In this document: piece after piece, positions 8,841 through 17,545 of the stretch
Layout: every line of letters begins with the position of its first letter
Numbering within the stretch: the first letter of the stretch is position 1
From: Deltaproteobacteria bacterium
GTDB taxonomy: Bacteria; Desulfobacterota; Desulfuromonadia; Geobacterales; Pseudopelobacteraceae
Length of the DNA stretch: 64,000 bases
Reading direction: 5' to 3'
Assembly: GCA_021781535.1 (NCBI GenBank)
Contig: JAJXWO010000006.1
Coordinates: 59,428-123,427, forward strand
Made by a program: the position numbers and the translations under genes
The notes under the pieces: generated by a model
What the model saw: only the letters and a program-made list of their open reading frames with translations
The model's database searches: none
What the model was told of the DNA's origin: nothing

Positions 8841-9587
8841 ATGCGAAATCACACGAGTCATAACATCCTGGAGTGCTGCGGATGTCTGTTTCTTGCCGCG
8901 GCACTCTTCCTGGTGCCGGCACATGTATGTTTTGCGGGCAATTTCACAAAAACAGTGGAGCATTATACCGTGTCATCATTGGGTTTTACGGTTGGTGATG
9001 TCACCACCACCCAGCGCATGACTGAAGAGGGAGGTGTGCCCTGTGTCCAGTTTGAAACCAGGACGGCTGTCAAAGCATCGTTTCTGTGGATGGGGTATAG
9101 TCTTGAAACGATTGAAAAAGGCACCTTGCAAAAAGCCGGCTTGGTCAGCTATTCCCGCAAGGGCCGGGATAATGGGGCCACAATCGACATTGAAGGGAGG
9201 TTGGAAGATTCCTCCTTCCGTTTTGATGTGCATGAGAATGGAGTGGCGCGTTCCGTTGTCATCCCTCGCAGCAGCTACGACTACACTACCATGGAGTGCC
9301 CGGAAGCCCGGATCGGGTTTTCGGAAAAACCACAGATTACGCTGAGAGTGCTGGATGTGGGAAAAATGACTGTGGTGAAACGGGATTACCGTCTTGTCCG
9401 CAATGCGTACTATACGGTTGCCGGAAAAGAGTACCCGTGCCGGATAGTGGATTTTTCGGACCGGAATAAAAAAGCGCGCCGCTGGATCTTCTGGGATGGT
9501 TCGGCGGTTATAATGTACCGTCAGGACAGCAAGGGGGAAAAAGAATCATATTCCGTGCGGGCGACGTCGGTGACCAAGGGGATGTAA
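8841..9587 (+). CDS. Secreted protein, DUF6134-like
   Basis: A 248-residue protein with an N-terminal signal peptide (hydrophobic core about residues 14-30, probable cleavage after VCFA). The mature part is beta-rich and resembles the DUF6134/DUF3108-type periplasmic proteins, which look like lipoprotein-carrier beta folds. No catalytic motif stands out. A GGATA sequence precedes the ATG. Its promoter carries the Pho-box-like repeat, and the divergent neighbour is the PHP-GT fusion, so a role in envelope or lipid handling under phosphate limitation is a reasonable guess. Family assignment is from memory and moderate. Confidence 0.6.
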   Translation: MRNHTSHNILECCGCLFLAAALFLVPAHVCFAGNFTKTVEHYTVSSLGFTVGDVTTTQRMTEEGGVPCVQFETRTAVKASFLWMGYSLETIEKGTLQKAGLVSYSRKGRDNGATIDIEGRLEDSSFRFDVHENGVARSVVIPRSSYDYTTMECPEARIGFSEKPQITLRVLDVGKMTVVKRDYRLVRNAYYTVAGKEYPCRIVDFSDRNKKARRWIFWDGSAVIMYRQDSKGEKESYSVRATSVTKGM

Positions 9588-9962
9588 CCGGAAAGCTCGC
9601 ATTACACGTCAGAACCAGAGGGAATAAGCGGTCTCAGGTAGGTTGTGACGTATTCATCCGGAAATCCCGCACCCCGGATTCTGTTGTTGATTCTGGTAAT
9701 ATATTCCTCCCTTTTCGCTCAATCATTAAAAAGTAACAGAACTTTTACACGGCACGAACATATTCGTCACAATTTTCATATATGATCAAAACCATGATCA
9801 ACCCTGCCAATGCATCGCCAGTTCGACCGGTGTCCCAAAGAATCTGCCCAGCCTTTTTAGTTCCACTGCTTTCCGCCGACCTGAAAACTGATGCATCATG
9901 TGCCACTAATACGTCCAGAAAAACGGCGGATTGTTCAGCCCATTTTCCGCGAGGGGGTGTTC
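9588..9962. other. Intergenic region without a convincing gene
   Basis: It separates the secreted protein from the lipid operon and must hold that operon's promoter. On the minus strand GTGTAAA-AGTT-CTGTTAC (9733-9750) resembles a degenerate Pho box, but it points away from the operon. An in-frame ATG at 9891 would extend the next gene by 24 codons but lacks a ribosome site. Confidence 0.4.
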
Positions 9963-12404
9963 ATGGTTAGAGAACGCATGTCCGAAGTGGGGGTAGCGCC
10001 GGAAAGTACCCGCAAAATTTTTGCGCGGCTCGGAGTGTCTTTCGCTTCACGGGAGGAACTGGCGGCCACATTGCCTTTTTCACTGCATGATGTGACCGCC
10101 GGTTCGGAGAGCGAGCTTCAGGCTGTCGTGTGCGGAGTAAAGGAAGATGTTGACCTGCCGCTGATTATCGAACAGTCCAATTTCTTCGCCAACATGATGA
10201 AGAGGGCGGCGGCGGGCGAGACGCCACGCAAGGTTGTCGCCGACCTGGAACGTTTTCTGGCGGACAACCCTTCACATGCATGGGAAAACAGCTGGGTGCG
10301 ATTTCCCCGCCGAAACCTGTCCCGTTTTGCCCAGGATGTATTTGAAAAAGACCTGCTGGCTGATAAAAAGAACCCGGCAGGCGGCACACGTGCCGACTCA
10401 AGCCGTTTCATGTTCAGTGATGCCTCTGGTGAAGATATGCTGCGGCTGCCGATCAGCTACCTGATCAAGCTGGCTCTCGCCGACCTGATCGGCTCCCAGC
10501 ACATACTTCCCGCTATGATCCGTCAGACCGGCATCCGTTTGATGGAACACTTCATGAACGACAATACCTCGCCGGAAACCTTTTCTTTCAACGTCGTATC
10601 CCTCACTCCCTCGTCCGGCATGGGGAGAGGTATTGCGAAGGAAACCGCCATTCGCTTCCTTATGACGCAATTGCTGGTGATGTACGCTAACCAGGCTTTC
10701 GGCATTGCCGAGCGCGGTCAGCAGGCCATGACCTATTTTGCCCCACACCCGCCGGTCCGGCAAAAGGAGCTGAACGACCACGTTTCTGACAGCTTTTACC
10801 GGGACCTGTTCATGAGCCCCTGTCTTTCCGGGTGGGACCGTGGGGAAGACAAGTTCCGCTACATGCAGCTCTGCCACCAGGTATTGTCCCGCAGTCAGCT
10901 TAATGCGGTCGCCAAGTTGAGGGATGCCGGCATCATCCTCACCAACCTCGTTTCTCTGCCCAATCTTTCCAATGTCTGCCTGGCCAACAACGGTACCCAT
11001 ATCAGCATCGGCAGCCGGCGCTTGACGCAAGCCCTGGCGGCTGGCGGTTCCGGTTTTTCCGCCCAGCACGAGAAACATTTTGGCGATCTGGCAATCAAGA
11101 TCGGCGAACACTTCCTGCCGCTCTTCGTCGGCACCTATACGGCCGCCCCGTACCGGCTGGCTTTTACCGATTTTCACCCGGAAAAGGCACTCGGGTTTCT
11201 CCCCCACGAGCTGGACTACACCCACCTGAGAATGATCTGGCGCCGCTGGAAAAAGAAGGCCGATCTTTCCATTTTCGGCCAGCCGCTCACCCCCTTCGGG
11301 CCGGGGGCGCTGGACAAGATGGTGAGCTCGGTTTTCAGGTTAAAGGGTGATTTTGTTCCCGATTATCGGCTGGTGGATTACCTGGTCAGCCTGCTGTCTA
11401 CCGAGCAAAGCCCCGGTTTGAACGGGCAGGTGGGCAACAGTGACCGGCTGCGTCGCGATCTTTCCGACATGGGAGTGTTCGATGAACAGATGTCGGTCTA
11501 CCTGCTCTACAAACAGCGTGAATATGCCAAAATGGGCTTTTCCGGTTTCGAAGGGCGTTATTACAGTGTGTTCGAAAATTTCGGGGAAGATATGGGGCGT
11601 GCCACCGACCTGCAAACCCTGGTTACGGCGCTGGCCTACAAATACATGGCGCTCGGCACGACCCATGCGCACATTCCGGATGCCCCCTCGGTGGAGAGCG
11701 AACGGCGGCAGATATTTTTCGGTGCGGCCATCGGCATCCCCACTTTTTTTGTGCGCAAGGACAGCGCCAACGCCTTTCTCGACAAGATCCTCAAGAAAAC
11801 CAAAGGTATCCGCCCCAGCCACCGCTATCCCGGATATCTCCGCGTGCAGATCATCGAGTACCGGCGGGCGCTGATTCTGGTAATCAGGGAGGATGCAGCC
11901 GACCTGGTCGAACTGATGGGCCTGCACGACACGCTGAATGACCTTGAAATGCGCGTCAATGAACCAGCACTTCATTCCGCCGCCGGGCGTTTGACCGCCG
12001 GCATCCTCGACGAGGCGGGCGGATCGTCACCCCTGCGCGTCAATGCCCGCGAATTTAACACCGCTGCCGAGCGCTACTACCGCACCACGCTGCGCCAGCG
12101 GCATATGGATGAGGCGTTCGGGTTTCTGCTCCAGGACTGCGCCATGCTTGACCGGGAGCAGAACTCTCCGGATGAGCCGCACCGCACAGCCCTGCGCGCC
12201 ATCCTCCAGGGAGAGGACGCCGCCCGGTTCGTTGCCGCAGTAAAAGAGGACGTCCTGCACGAGCGGGCTGACATTGCCACCCTCCAGCGAATGATGAACC
12301 TGATTCTGCTCAAGGTGTCTCTCGACCAGAGTACAGACACGCACCAATCTGACAATCAAAGGAGCACTCCGGATGATGCAGCATCAGTATATCGAGCGGG
12401 ATAG
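9963..12404 (+). CDS. Unrecognised 813-residue protein, first gene of a lipid-type operon
   Basis: I do not recognise a family. With the start at ATG 9963 (preceded by GAGGGGG) the protein has 813 residues; the upstream ATG at 9891 lacks a ribosome site. It is soluble-looking, with no signal peptide or clear membrane span, and is rich in His, Arg and aromatic residues. Blocks that may be functional include FSFNVVSLTPSSGMGRG, NNGTHISIGSRRL, TDFHPEKALGFLPHELDYTH and FFGAAIGIPTFFVRKDSAN. Its stop lies 32 nt inside the next gene, a phosphatidylserine-decarboxylase-like protein, so the two are likely translated and function together. An enzymatic role in lipid head-group chemistry is only inferred from context. 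Confidence 0.85.
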   Translation: MVRERMSEVGVAPESTRKIFARLGVSFASREELAATLPFSLHDVTAGSESELQAVVCGVKEDVDLPLIIEQSNFFANMMKRAAAGETPRKVVADLERFLADNPSHAWENSWVRFPRRNLSRFAQDVFEKDLLADKKNPAGGTRADSSRFMFSDASGEDMLRLPISYLIKLALADLIGSQHILPAMIRQTGIRLMEHFMNDNTSPETFSFNVVSLTPSSGMGRGIAKETAIRFLMTQLLVMYANQAFGIAERGQQAMTYFAPHPPVRQKELNDHVSDSFYRDLFMSPCLSGWDRGEDKFRYMQLCHQVLSRSQLNAVAKLRDAGIILTNLVSLPNLSNVCLANNGTHISIGSRRLTQALAAGGSGFSAQHEKHFGDLAIKIGEHFLPLFVGTYTAAPYRLAFTDFHPEKALGFLPHELDYTHLRMIWRRWKKKADLSIFGQPLTPFGPGALDKMVSSVFRLKGDFVPDYRLVDYLVSLLSTEQSPGLNGQVGNSDRLRRDLSDMGVFDEQMSVYLLYKQREYAKMGFSGFEGRYYSVFENFGEDMGRATDLQTLVTALAYKYMALGTTHAHIPDAPSVESERRQIFFGAAIGIPTFFVRKDSANAFLDKILKKTKGIRPSHRYPGYLRVQIIEYRRALILVIREDAADLVELMGLHDTLNDLEMRVNEPALHSAAGRLTAGILDEAGGSSPLRVNAREFNTAAERYYRTTLRQRHMDEAFGFLLQDCAMLDREQNSPDEPHRTALRAILQGEDAARFVAAVKEDVLHERADIATLQRMMNLILLKVSLDQSTDTHQSDNQRSTPDDAASVYRAG

Positions 12405-13377
12405 CGGCCTGGTAATCACCGAACAACTGTTGGGAGACTGGATGGTGTGTCTGCTCTATCATGGCGTGCGTGAGAGCAGTACCGCTCTGTTCAGGATGTT
12501 AACCAGCAGCCGGTCGTCCCATATCCTGAGTCTGGTCAATTTTGACCGTCCCGTCCTGAACGAGCGTGCCTTTCTCGCCGCTTGCGGCATTGACCTGTCG
12601 GAGTGTCTCGACCCGTCCAGCCAGCTGGATACGCCTCGTAAAATATTCGAGCGAAAGATCCGCTACTGGGAGTGCCGTCCCATGCCGGATGAGTCGGATG
12701 TGATCGTCTCACCTGCCGATGCGCGGGTGCTGGTTGGGTCCTTTCGGGAAACGTCGCTGATTTTTCTGAAGGATAAATTTTTCTCCTTCGAGGAAATGTT
12801 CGGCAGTGGCTCCAGCGAATGGAACATGTCCTTTACCGGAGGCGATTTTGCCGTATTCCGTCTGACGCCTGACAAATACCACTACAACCACACCCCGGTA
12901 TCCGGAGAGGTGGTCGATTTTTACGCCATTGACGGCGATTACCACTCCTGCAATCCGACGGCTGTGGTCAGCGTCGCCACCCCCTACTCCAAGAACAAGC
13001 GGGTGGTGACGATCATCGATACCGATGTGCCGGGCGGCACCGGTGCCGGCCTTGTGGCGATGATAGAAGTTGTGGCCCTGATGATCGGCGACATCGTCCA
13101 GGCCTACAGCTCTGGGGCATATAACGCGCCGCAGGCGGTTGAAAAGGGGATGTTTCTGCAGAAAGGACAGCCCAAGAGTCTCTACCGTCCCGGCAGCAGC
13201 ACTGACATACTGATATTCCAGGAGGGACGCATCGATTTTGCGCGGGACATTCTGGACAACATGAACCACACGGGAGCTTTGAGCCGCTTTACCCAGGGAT
13301 TCCAGAAGCCTCTGGTGGAAACGGATATCCGGGTCAGATCCGTGCTCGGCGCGGTACGGAAAAGGGGACTTGCATGA
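12373..13377 (+). CDS. Phosphatidylserine-decarboxylase-like pyruvoyl enzyme
   Basis: A 334-residue protein carrying the three catalytic elements of the family: an aspartate in SPADARVL (about residue 115), two histidines in KYHYNHTPVSGEV (about 175), and a C-terminal GSST (about 275) matching the GST self-cleavage site that yields the pyruvoyl group. The site reads GSST rather than the usual LGST, so the exact cleavage bond is uncertain. Canonical enzymes convert phosphatidylserine to phosphatidylethanolamine at the inner membrane. The unusual partners suggest a paralogue with another substrate. AAAGGAG lies 8 nt before the ATG. It overlaps the preceding gene by 32 nt and the next by 4 nt. 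Confidence 0.82.
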   Translation: MMQHQYIERDSGLVITEQLLGDWMVCLLYHGVRESSTALFRMLTSSRSSHILSLVNFDRPVLNERAFLAACGIDLSECLDPSSQLDTPRKIFERKIRYWECRPMPDESDVIVSPADARVLVGSFRETSLIFLKDKFFSFEEMFGSGSSEWNMSFTGGDFAVFRLTPDKYHYNHTPVSGEVVDFYAIDGDYHSCNPTAVVSVATPYSKNKRVVTIIDTDVPGGTGAGLVAMIEVVALMIGDIVQAYSSGAYNAPQAVEKGMFLQKGQPKSLYRPGSSTDILIFQEGRIDFARDILDNMNHTGALSRFTQGFQKPLVETDIRVRSVLGAVRKRGLA

Positions 13378-14426
13378 TGGTATCCGTGACACTGTGTGCT
13401 GCAATTATGTTTCTATCTGTCTATTTCTGGTGGGGGTTCAGGATGCTCCCCGGCGAAGGGTGGCAGATCGTTGCTTCGGTGCCGGCCTCCCGAACGGAGC
13501 AGGGTGACTGGAAGGGGATCAACTTCACCTGGTATGGCTTACTGACCGCCAATGCCTATCTGGTAGCGGTTGCGGTGCTGCTGGTGCTGATGGGGGCTGC
13601 CGGAGTGCCGCCGCTCGGTACGGCCGCTCTGGTGGCGGTCCTGCTCTGCTGCTGTGTACCGGCCTCGCGGCTGGTGGCCCGGATCGTGGAAAAGAAGACC
13701 GATACCTTCACGGTCGGCGGGGCGGTGTTCGTCGGCATCCTGATCACCCCTTTCGTGATAGTGGCACTCAACCGTACCGCCGGGGAGGTGCTGGCGTTCC
13801 ATATTCCGGTTATGTCGGCCTATGCCGCCATCGCCATTGCCTATGCCTTTGGCGAAGGGTTGGGCCGGTTGGCCTGCATCAGTTTTGGGTGTTGCTACGG
13901 GAAACCGGTTTCAGCCGGTTCTGGGCTGACCAGGTGGTTGTTTGCCGGACGCGGTTTCACTTTCTTCGGCAGCACCAAAAAAATCGCCTATGCCGGGGGG
14001 ATGGAAGCGACCGAAGTGATTCCGATCCAGGCGATCACCGCCGTTCTCTATGCTGTCTGCGGGCTTATTGCCGCCGGACTCTATCTGGCGTCGCACCACA
14101 TGAGCGCTTTTTTGTTTGCCACCATCACTACGCAGGGATGGAGGTCCTTTTCCGAAACCCTTCGGGCCGATTATCGCGGGGAGGGCACCTTTTCCGCATA
14201 TCAGATCATGGGGGTGGTCGGCATGGCATATGCGGTGGCAGTGGCATTCGTTTTTTCCGGCGAGTCAATTACGGTTCCCGATCTCTCCGCCGGCCTGAAA
14301 AGCCTTTGGAACCCGGCACTGATCCTGTTTCTGCAAGGCATCTGGATGGCAATTTTCTATTATACGGGGCGCAGTACGGTAACCGGAGCCACACTCACTT
14401 TTCATGTGCATCGCGACCGGATTTAA
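13374..14426 (+). CDS. Lgt-like prolipoprotein diacylglyceryl transferase paralogue
   Basis: A 350-residue polytopic membrane protein (about seven hydrophobic segments). It holds the Lgt-type signature GRLACISFGCCYGKP near residue 165 and a C-terminal FSAYQIMGVVGM block that matches the S-x-Q-I/L region of Lgt. True Lgt moves diacylglycerol from phosphatidylglycerol to the cysteine of lipoproteins. The divergent sequence, the large loop between the signature and the C-terminal block, and the setting beside a PSD-like gene suggest a paralogue that handles a diacylglyceryl group in another reaction. The start overlaps the previous stop by ATGA, showing translational coupling. Confidence 0.75.
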   Translation: MMVSVTLCAAIMFLSVYFWWGFRMLPGEGWQIVASVPASRTEQGDWKGINFTWYGLLTANAYLVAVAVLLVLMGAAGVPPLGTAALVAVLLCCCVPASRLVARIVEKKTDTFTVGGAVFVGILITPFVIVALNRTAGEVLAFHIPVMSAYAAIAIAYAFGEGLGRLACISFGCCYGKPVSAGSGLTRWLFAGRGFTFFGSTKKIAYAGGMEATEVIPIQAITAVLYAVCGLIAAGLYLASHHMSAFLFATITTQGWRSFSETLRADYRGEGTFSAYQIMGVVGMAYAVAVAFVFSGESITVPDLSAGLKSLWNPALILFLQGIWMAIFYYTGRSTVTGATLTFHVHRDRI

Positions 14427-14919
14427 CGCACCCGCCGCTCAGCGGTTAAAGAGTGCCGTAGGGCGGGTGTTCTCTCCTGCGCTGAAGCGGATTCGGAATG
14501 TCCTGACATGCGGGCTCACTCCGCAGAAAAGCGCCCTGACACTCTGCGTGGGTTTTGCCTTCGGGGTTATGCCGCTTTTGTGGGGGACGTCGCTGATATG
14601 CATCGTGGTGGCCTACGTCTTCAGGCTCAACCATGTGGCGTTACAGTCGGTTAACTACCTCTTCTATCCGCTGCAACTGGTACTCCTGCTCCCCTTTTTT
14701 ACGTTGGGCGCACGGCTGTTTCCCTGGGGGCCGCCGCTGCCGCCGCATCTGTTTGCCACAGTGATCCGGAACCCCGGAACGTCGTGGCAGCTTCTCTGCT
14801 GGATAACGCTCAAATCGCTTGGGGCCTGGCTGGTTACCGCCGTTCCGGCCGCTGTGCTCGCCTACGGAGTACTCATGGTTCTTGCGTTGCTGAAAAATGC
14901 TCACACACCCGGAGTCTGA
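14404..14919 (+). CDS. DUF2062 membrane protein
   Basis: A 171-residue protein matching DUF2062, with the motif LTPQKSALTLCVGFAFGVMPLLWG near its middle and three to four hydrophobic segments. DUF2062 proteins are small inner-membrane proteins often found next to glycosyltransferases and acyltransferases; their function is not established. The start lies 23 nt inside the upstream Lgt-like gene, so the same transcript is expected. Confidence 0.75.
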   Translation: MCIATGFNAPAAQRLKSAVGRVFSPALKRIRNVLTCGLTPQKSALTLCVGFAFGVMPLLWGTSLICIVVAYVFRLNHVALQSVNYLFYPLQLVLLLPFFTLGARLFPWGPPLPPHLFATVIRNPGTSWQLLCWITLKSLGAWLVTAVPAAVLAYGVLMVLALLKNAHTPGV

Positions 14920-14949
14920 ATGTAGGCGCACCTGGGGACAGGAGAAAAT

Positions 14950-15885
14950 ATGCCGGGCCCGTATGCTCACATTACACTGCTGCATGAACTCATGCGACCA
15001 GGCACATCCGGGTCGATCTTTAATTCATCCTCCGGGTTCCTTGACGCTCTGGAACAGTATTTCCCCTACTGTGCATTGGGCGCCGTGAGCCCTGATTATC
15101 CCAATCTTGCCCGGCACGATGATACCGCCGGCTGGTGGGCGGATGCCATGCACTGCGCCAGGACGGGCGAGATGATTGCGAGCGGCGTCAGGCGCCTTGG
15201 CGGCACGGCAGGTGCCGTCCGTGACAAACAGCTGGCATGGCTTTTGGGTTATTGCGCACACATTGCAACCGATGTGACCATTCATCCCGTGGTGCAGGCC
15301 AAGGTGGGCCCCTATGCTGAAAACCAGCGGCACCATCGGGTCTGCGAGATGAATCAGGACAGCTACATCTATCGCAGGATGAATCTGGGAGAAATCGGTG
15401 TGTCCGACACCTTTGCCCGCACTGTTGCGCAGTGCAGTGATGCCGATGACGGAACTCGGCTTGATCGGGACATCGTCACTTTCTGGGAAGGCATGCTTGG
15501 AGATGCGTATCCGCACCAGTTCGTTAAATATCCACCGAATAGTGCCTCATGGCACCGCGAATTTGTTGCCAAAGCTGCCGATTGCAGGGCCGGTGAGGTG
15601 CGGCTTTTTCCCCTCGCCTCTGTCATAGCCGCACAGATGGGGGTGGCCTATCCGGCGTATGAAACGGTTGACCGGCAGTACATCGAAGAACAGCTGGTGC
15701 CGTCTGAAACCCCCTGTCTTCTCCATTATGACAAGATCTTCGATCATGCTGCCGAAAATGTCGCGGCGGTGTGGCGCTTGGTGGAACAGGCCGTGTGTGC
15801 TGCCGACCCGGCCCATGTGCACCAGTTTGAAGAGTGGAATCTGGACACCGGGCGTGATGCGCATGACAGGCTTGTTTTCTGGTAA
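14950..15885 (+). CDS. Zinc-dependent phospholipase C family protein
   Basis: A 311-residue protein beginning with MPGPYAHI, the start typical of the bacterial zinc-dependent phospholipase C/S1-P1-nuclease-like family, where the N-terminal segment and following histidines bind metal. Further candidate ligands are the DYPN block, GYCAHIATDVTIHP and the His-rich NQRHHRVCEMNQD. No signal peptide is seen, so it may act in the cytoplasm. An AGGAGAA site sits just before the ATG, 30 nt after the DUF2062 gene. If active, it would release diacylglycerol from phospholipid, which fits the surrounding lipid genes. Substrate is not known. Confidence 0.72.
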   Translation: MPGPYAHITLLHELMRPGTSGSIFNSSSGFLDALEQYFPYCALGAVSPDYPNLARHDDTAGWWADAMHCARTGEMIASGVRRLGGTAGAVRDKQLAWLLGYCAHIATDVTIHPVVQAKVGPYAENQRHHRVCEMNQDSYIYRRMNLGEIGVSDTFARTVAQCSDADDGTRLDRDIVTFWEGMLGDAYPHQFVKYPPNSASWHREFVAKAADCRAGEVRLFPLASVIAAQMGVAYPAYETVDRQYIEEQLVPSETPCLLHYDKIFDHAAENVAAVWRLVEQAVCAADPAHVHQFEEWNLDTGRDAHDRLVFW

Positions 15886-15932
15886 CATATGCCTTAGATT
15901 GGCTTTTGTACCTTCAGGCTAAGGAGTGACCA

Positions 15933-16691
15933 ATGAAAATAATTGCCGTCTATAACATCAAGGGTGGTGTCGGTAAAACGGCCACGTGCGTCAATCTGGC
16001 CTATTCCTGTGCGAAGAACGGCATGAGGACGCTTCTGTGGGATCTGGATTCACAAGGAGCCTCAAGCTATTATTTCAATGTGAAACCCGAGGTTAAAGGC
16101 GGGACGAAGAAACTTTTTAAAACCAAGGCGGTTGGCGATCTCGTTAAAGAGACTGATATTGACTGCCTGGACCTGTTGCCGGCGGATTTTTCCTACCGGC
16201 ATATGGACCTGTTCCTTGATAGCGAGAAGAAACCTAAGAAACGCATGGGCGAATTCTTAAGCCGCTTTGAAGATGATTATGACGTCCTGTTTCTCGATTG
16301 TCCCCCCAGCTTTTCTCTTGTGTCGGAAAACGTTTTTAACTCGGCTGACGTCATGCTGGTGCCGCTCATTCCGACAACGCTGTCATTGCGGACCTACGGC
16401 CAGATTCTGGATTACGTCAGCGAGCACAAGAAACTTACCCTCAAGCTGATGCCGTTCTTTTCAATGGTTGACAGGCGCAAGAAACTCCACCTTGAGACCA
16501 TGGAAACAGGCCAGACCGATATCAAAGGGTTGCTGCGCACAAACATCCCGTATCTTTCAATTATTGAGTATATGGGAGTAAAAAGAGCACCGGTCGGCGT
16601 CTTCGCACCAAAAAATCAGGCAACGGAACTGTTCGACCAGCTTTGGACGGAGGTCGTTCTTCGGACGAAGCTGAGCGGCGGGAATGTATAA
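15933..16691 (+). CDS. Orphan ParA-family ATPase
   Basis: A 252-residue ParA/MinD-type ATPase with the deviant Walker A KGGVGKTA (residues 10-17), switch I WDLDSQGASS and switch II FLDCPPSFS. It lacks an N-terminal DNA-binding extension and no parB or parS-like gene follows, so it is not the chromosome-partition ParA. Orphan ParA proteins position polar machinery, storage granules or chemoreceptor arrays. AAGGAG precedes the ATG. Its cargo may be encoded by the small genes just downstream, but this is only suggested by position. Confidence 0.85.
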   Translation: MKIIAVYNIKGGVGKTATCVNLAYSCAKNGMRTLLWDLDSQGASSYYFNVKPEVKGGTKKLFKTKAVGDLVKETDIDCLDLLPADFSYRHMDLFLDSEKKPKKRMGEFLSRFEDDYDVLFLDCPPSFSLVSENVFNSADVMLVPLIPTTLSLRTYGQILDYVSEHKKLTLKLMPFFSMVDRRKKLHLETMETGQTDIKGLLRTNIPYLSIIEYMGVKRAPVGVFAPKNQATELFDQLWTEVVLRTKLSGGNV

Positions 16692-16741
16692 ATATTCTCA
16701 CGTACAACAACTCTGCAGAAACGGCCAAGAGGGGGCACGAC

Positions 16742-16933
16742 ATGTATATTGCCAGAGACAAAAATAGCGATCTTTATCTTTTCAGCGAACTCCCGAGCCA
16801 GGGGAGCGAGTGCTGGTGGGCACCGTCAGGAGTCGACGGCACCTATCTTCGTCTCGATACATCATTATATCCGGACGTTAGCTGGGATTCCGGGCCCTTG
16901 AAGGTGGAGTTGTCGACTGTCAAGCCCGGGTGA
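16742..16933 (+). CDS. Small hypothetical protein (63 aa)
   Basis: A 63-residue protein starting MYIARDKNSDLYLF, with GAGGGG before the ATG. A longer reading frame begins inside the ParA gene but has no ribosome site. Similar short proteins with the MYIARDK...LYLF pattern occur in many bacteria with no known function. It is acidic and tryptophan-containing, without membrane span. Confidence 0.55.
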   Translation: MYIARDKNSDLYLFSELPSQGSECWWAPSGVDGTYLRLDTSLYPDVSWDSGPLKVELSTVKPG

Positions 16934-16995
16934 GAACGTTGAGAAAGGCTCCTCGTGTTGAACACGGCTGCCTGTGGGCGTCCACATGTACCGAT

Positions 16996-17013
16996 CTGTC
17001 ACGTAATTGTATG
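16996..17013 (+). promoter_or_regulatory. Weak Pho-box-like repeat
   Basis: CTGTCAC, spacer GTAA, TTGTATG with the 11-nt period of PhoB sites, about 170 nt before the lysine-tail protein. The second unit is imperfect, and a separate TTGTAAC at 17027 is out of register. Low certainty. Confidence 0.25.
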
Positions 17014-17179
17014 AAAATTTACATGATTGTAACACTGCGCTGATGAGAACAGTGATACATACGAGCGGGTATTCATTAGGATGCATTTTTACCGTCATTT
17101 ATCAGGCTGGTGCCGATATTGTAAATCCATGCATCCACATACGTGACGTACGGTCTTAAACTCAACAGAGGAGGCTGGA

Positions 17180-17473
17180 ATGAGCAAAAAGGAAAAAGCG
17201 GAGTTTGCGTTGGCTGATGATTTAAAGGCGATGGTTGCACTGGTTCCCACATTGAACTCTTTTATCAAGGTGCATAAGGAGATCGCGGCCGGGTATCAAA
17301 AGTACCGCAAAAATGGCGGTGAGGCGATTCCTGGTATTGAGAAGCATCTGGGCATCAAGGAGCAGGAGAGTGCAGTTCCGGTGAAGAAAAAGAAAGCCGC
17401 TGCGACGCCGGATGCCACGGCTCCTGCGGAAGTTGCTGAGGCAAAAAAAACCAAGAAGAAAGTAAAAAAGTAA
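17180..17473 (+). CDS. Small protein with lysine/alanine-rich tail
   Basis: A 97-residue protein with a helical N-terminal half (about 1-62) and a C-terminal tail of Lys-Ala-Pro repeats (VKKKKAAAT...KKTKKKVKK) like histone-H1 or AlgP-type tails. Such tails bind nucleic acid or polyphosphate. GAGGAGG precedes the ATG. Family unknown; an association with DNA or granules is only a guess. Confidence 0.65.
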   Translation: MSKKEKAEFALADDLKAMVALVPTLNSFIKVHKEIAAGYQKYRKNGGEAIPGIEKHLGIKEQESAVPVKKKKAAATPDATAPAEVAEAKKTKKKVKK

Positions 17474-17484
17474 GTCATCGACCG

Positions 17485-17523
17485 GAGTAAGCATCTCCAG
17501 AAAGAACGGTGGGATGCTTACTC
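17485..17523. terminator. Hairpin between convergent genes
   Basis: An 11-bp perfect stem (17485-17495 with 17513-17523) with a 17-nt loop, located 12 nt after the lysine-tail gene. No strong T tract follows, so termination efficiency is uncertain. Confidence 0.45.
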
Positions 17524-17545
17524 ATTCTCTAAAAAACATTTCTTA

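Noticed and set aside
9782..9970. A 62-codon frame before the lipid operon
   Set aside because: No ribosome site, unusual composition, and it overlaps the start of the real gene.
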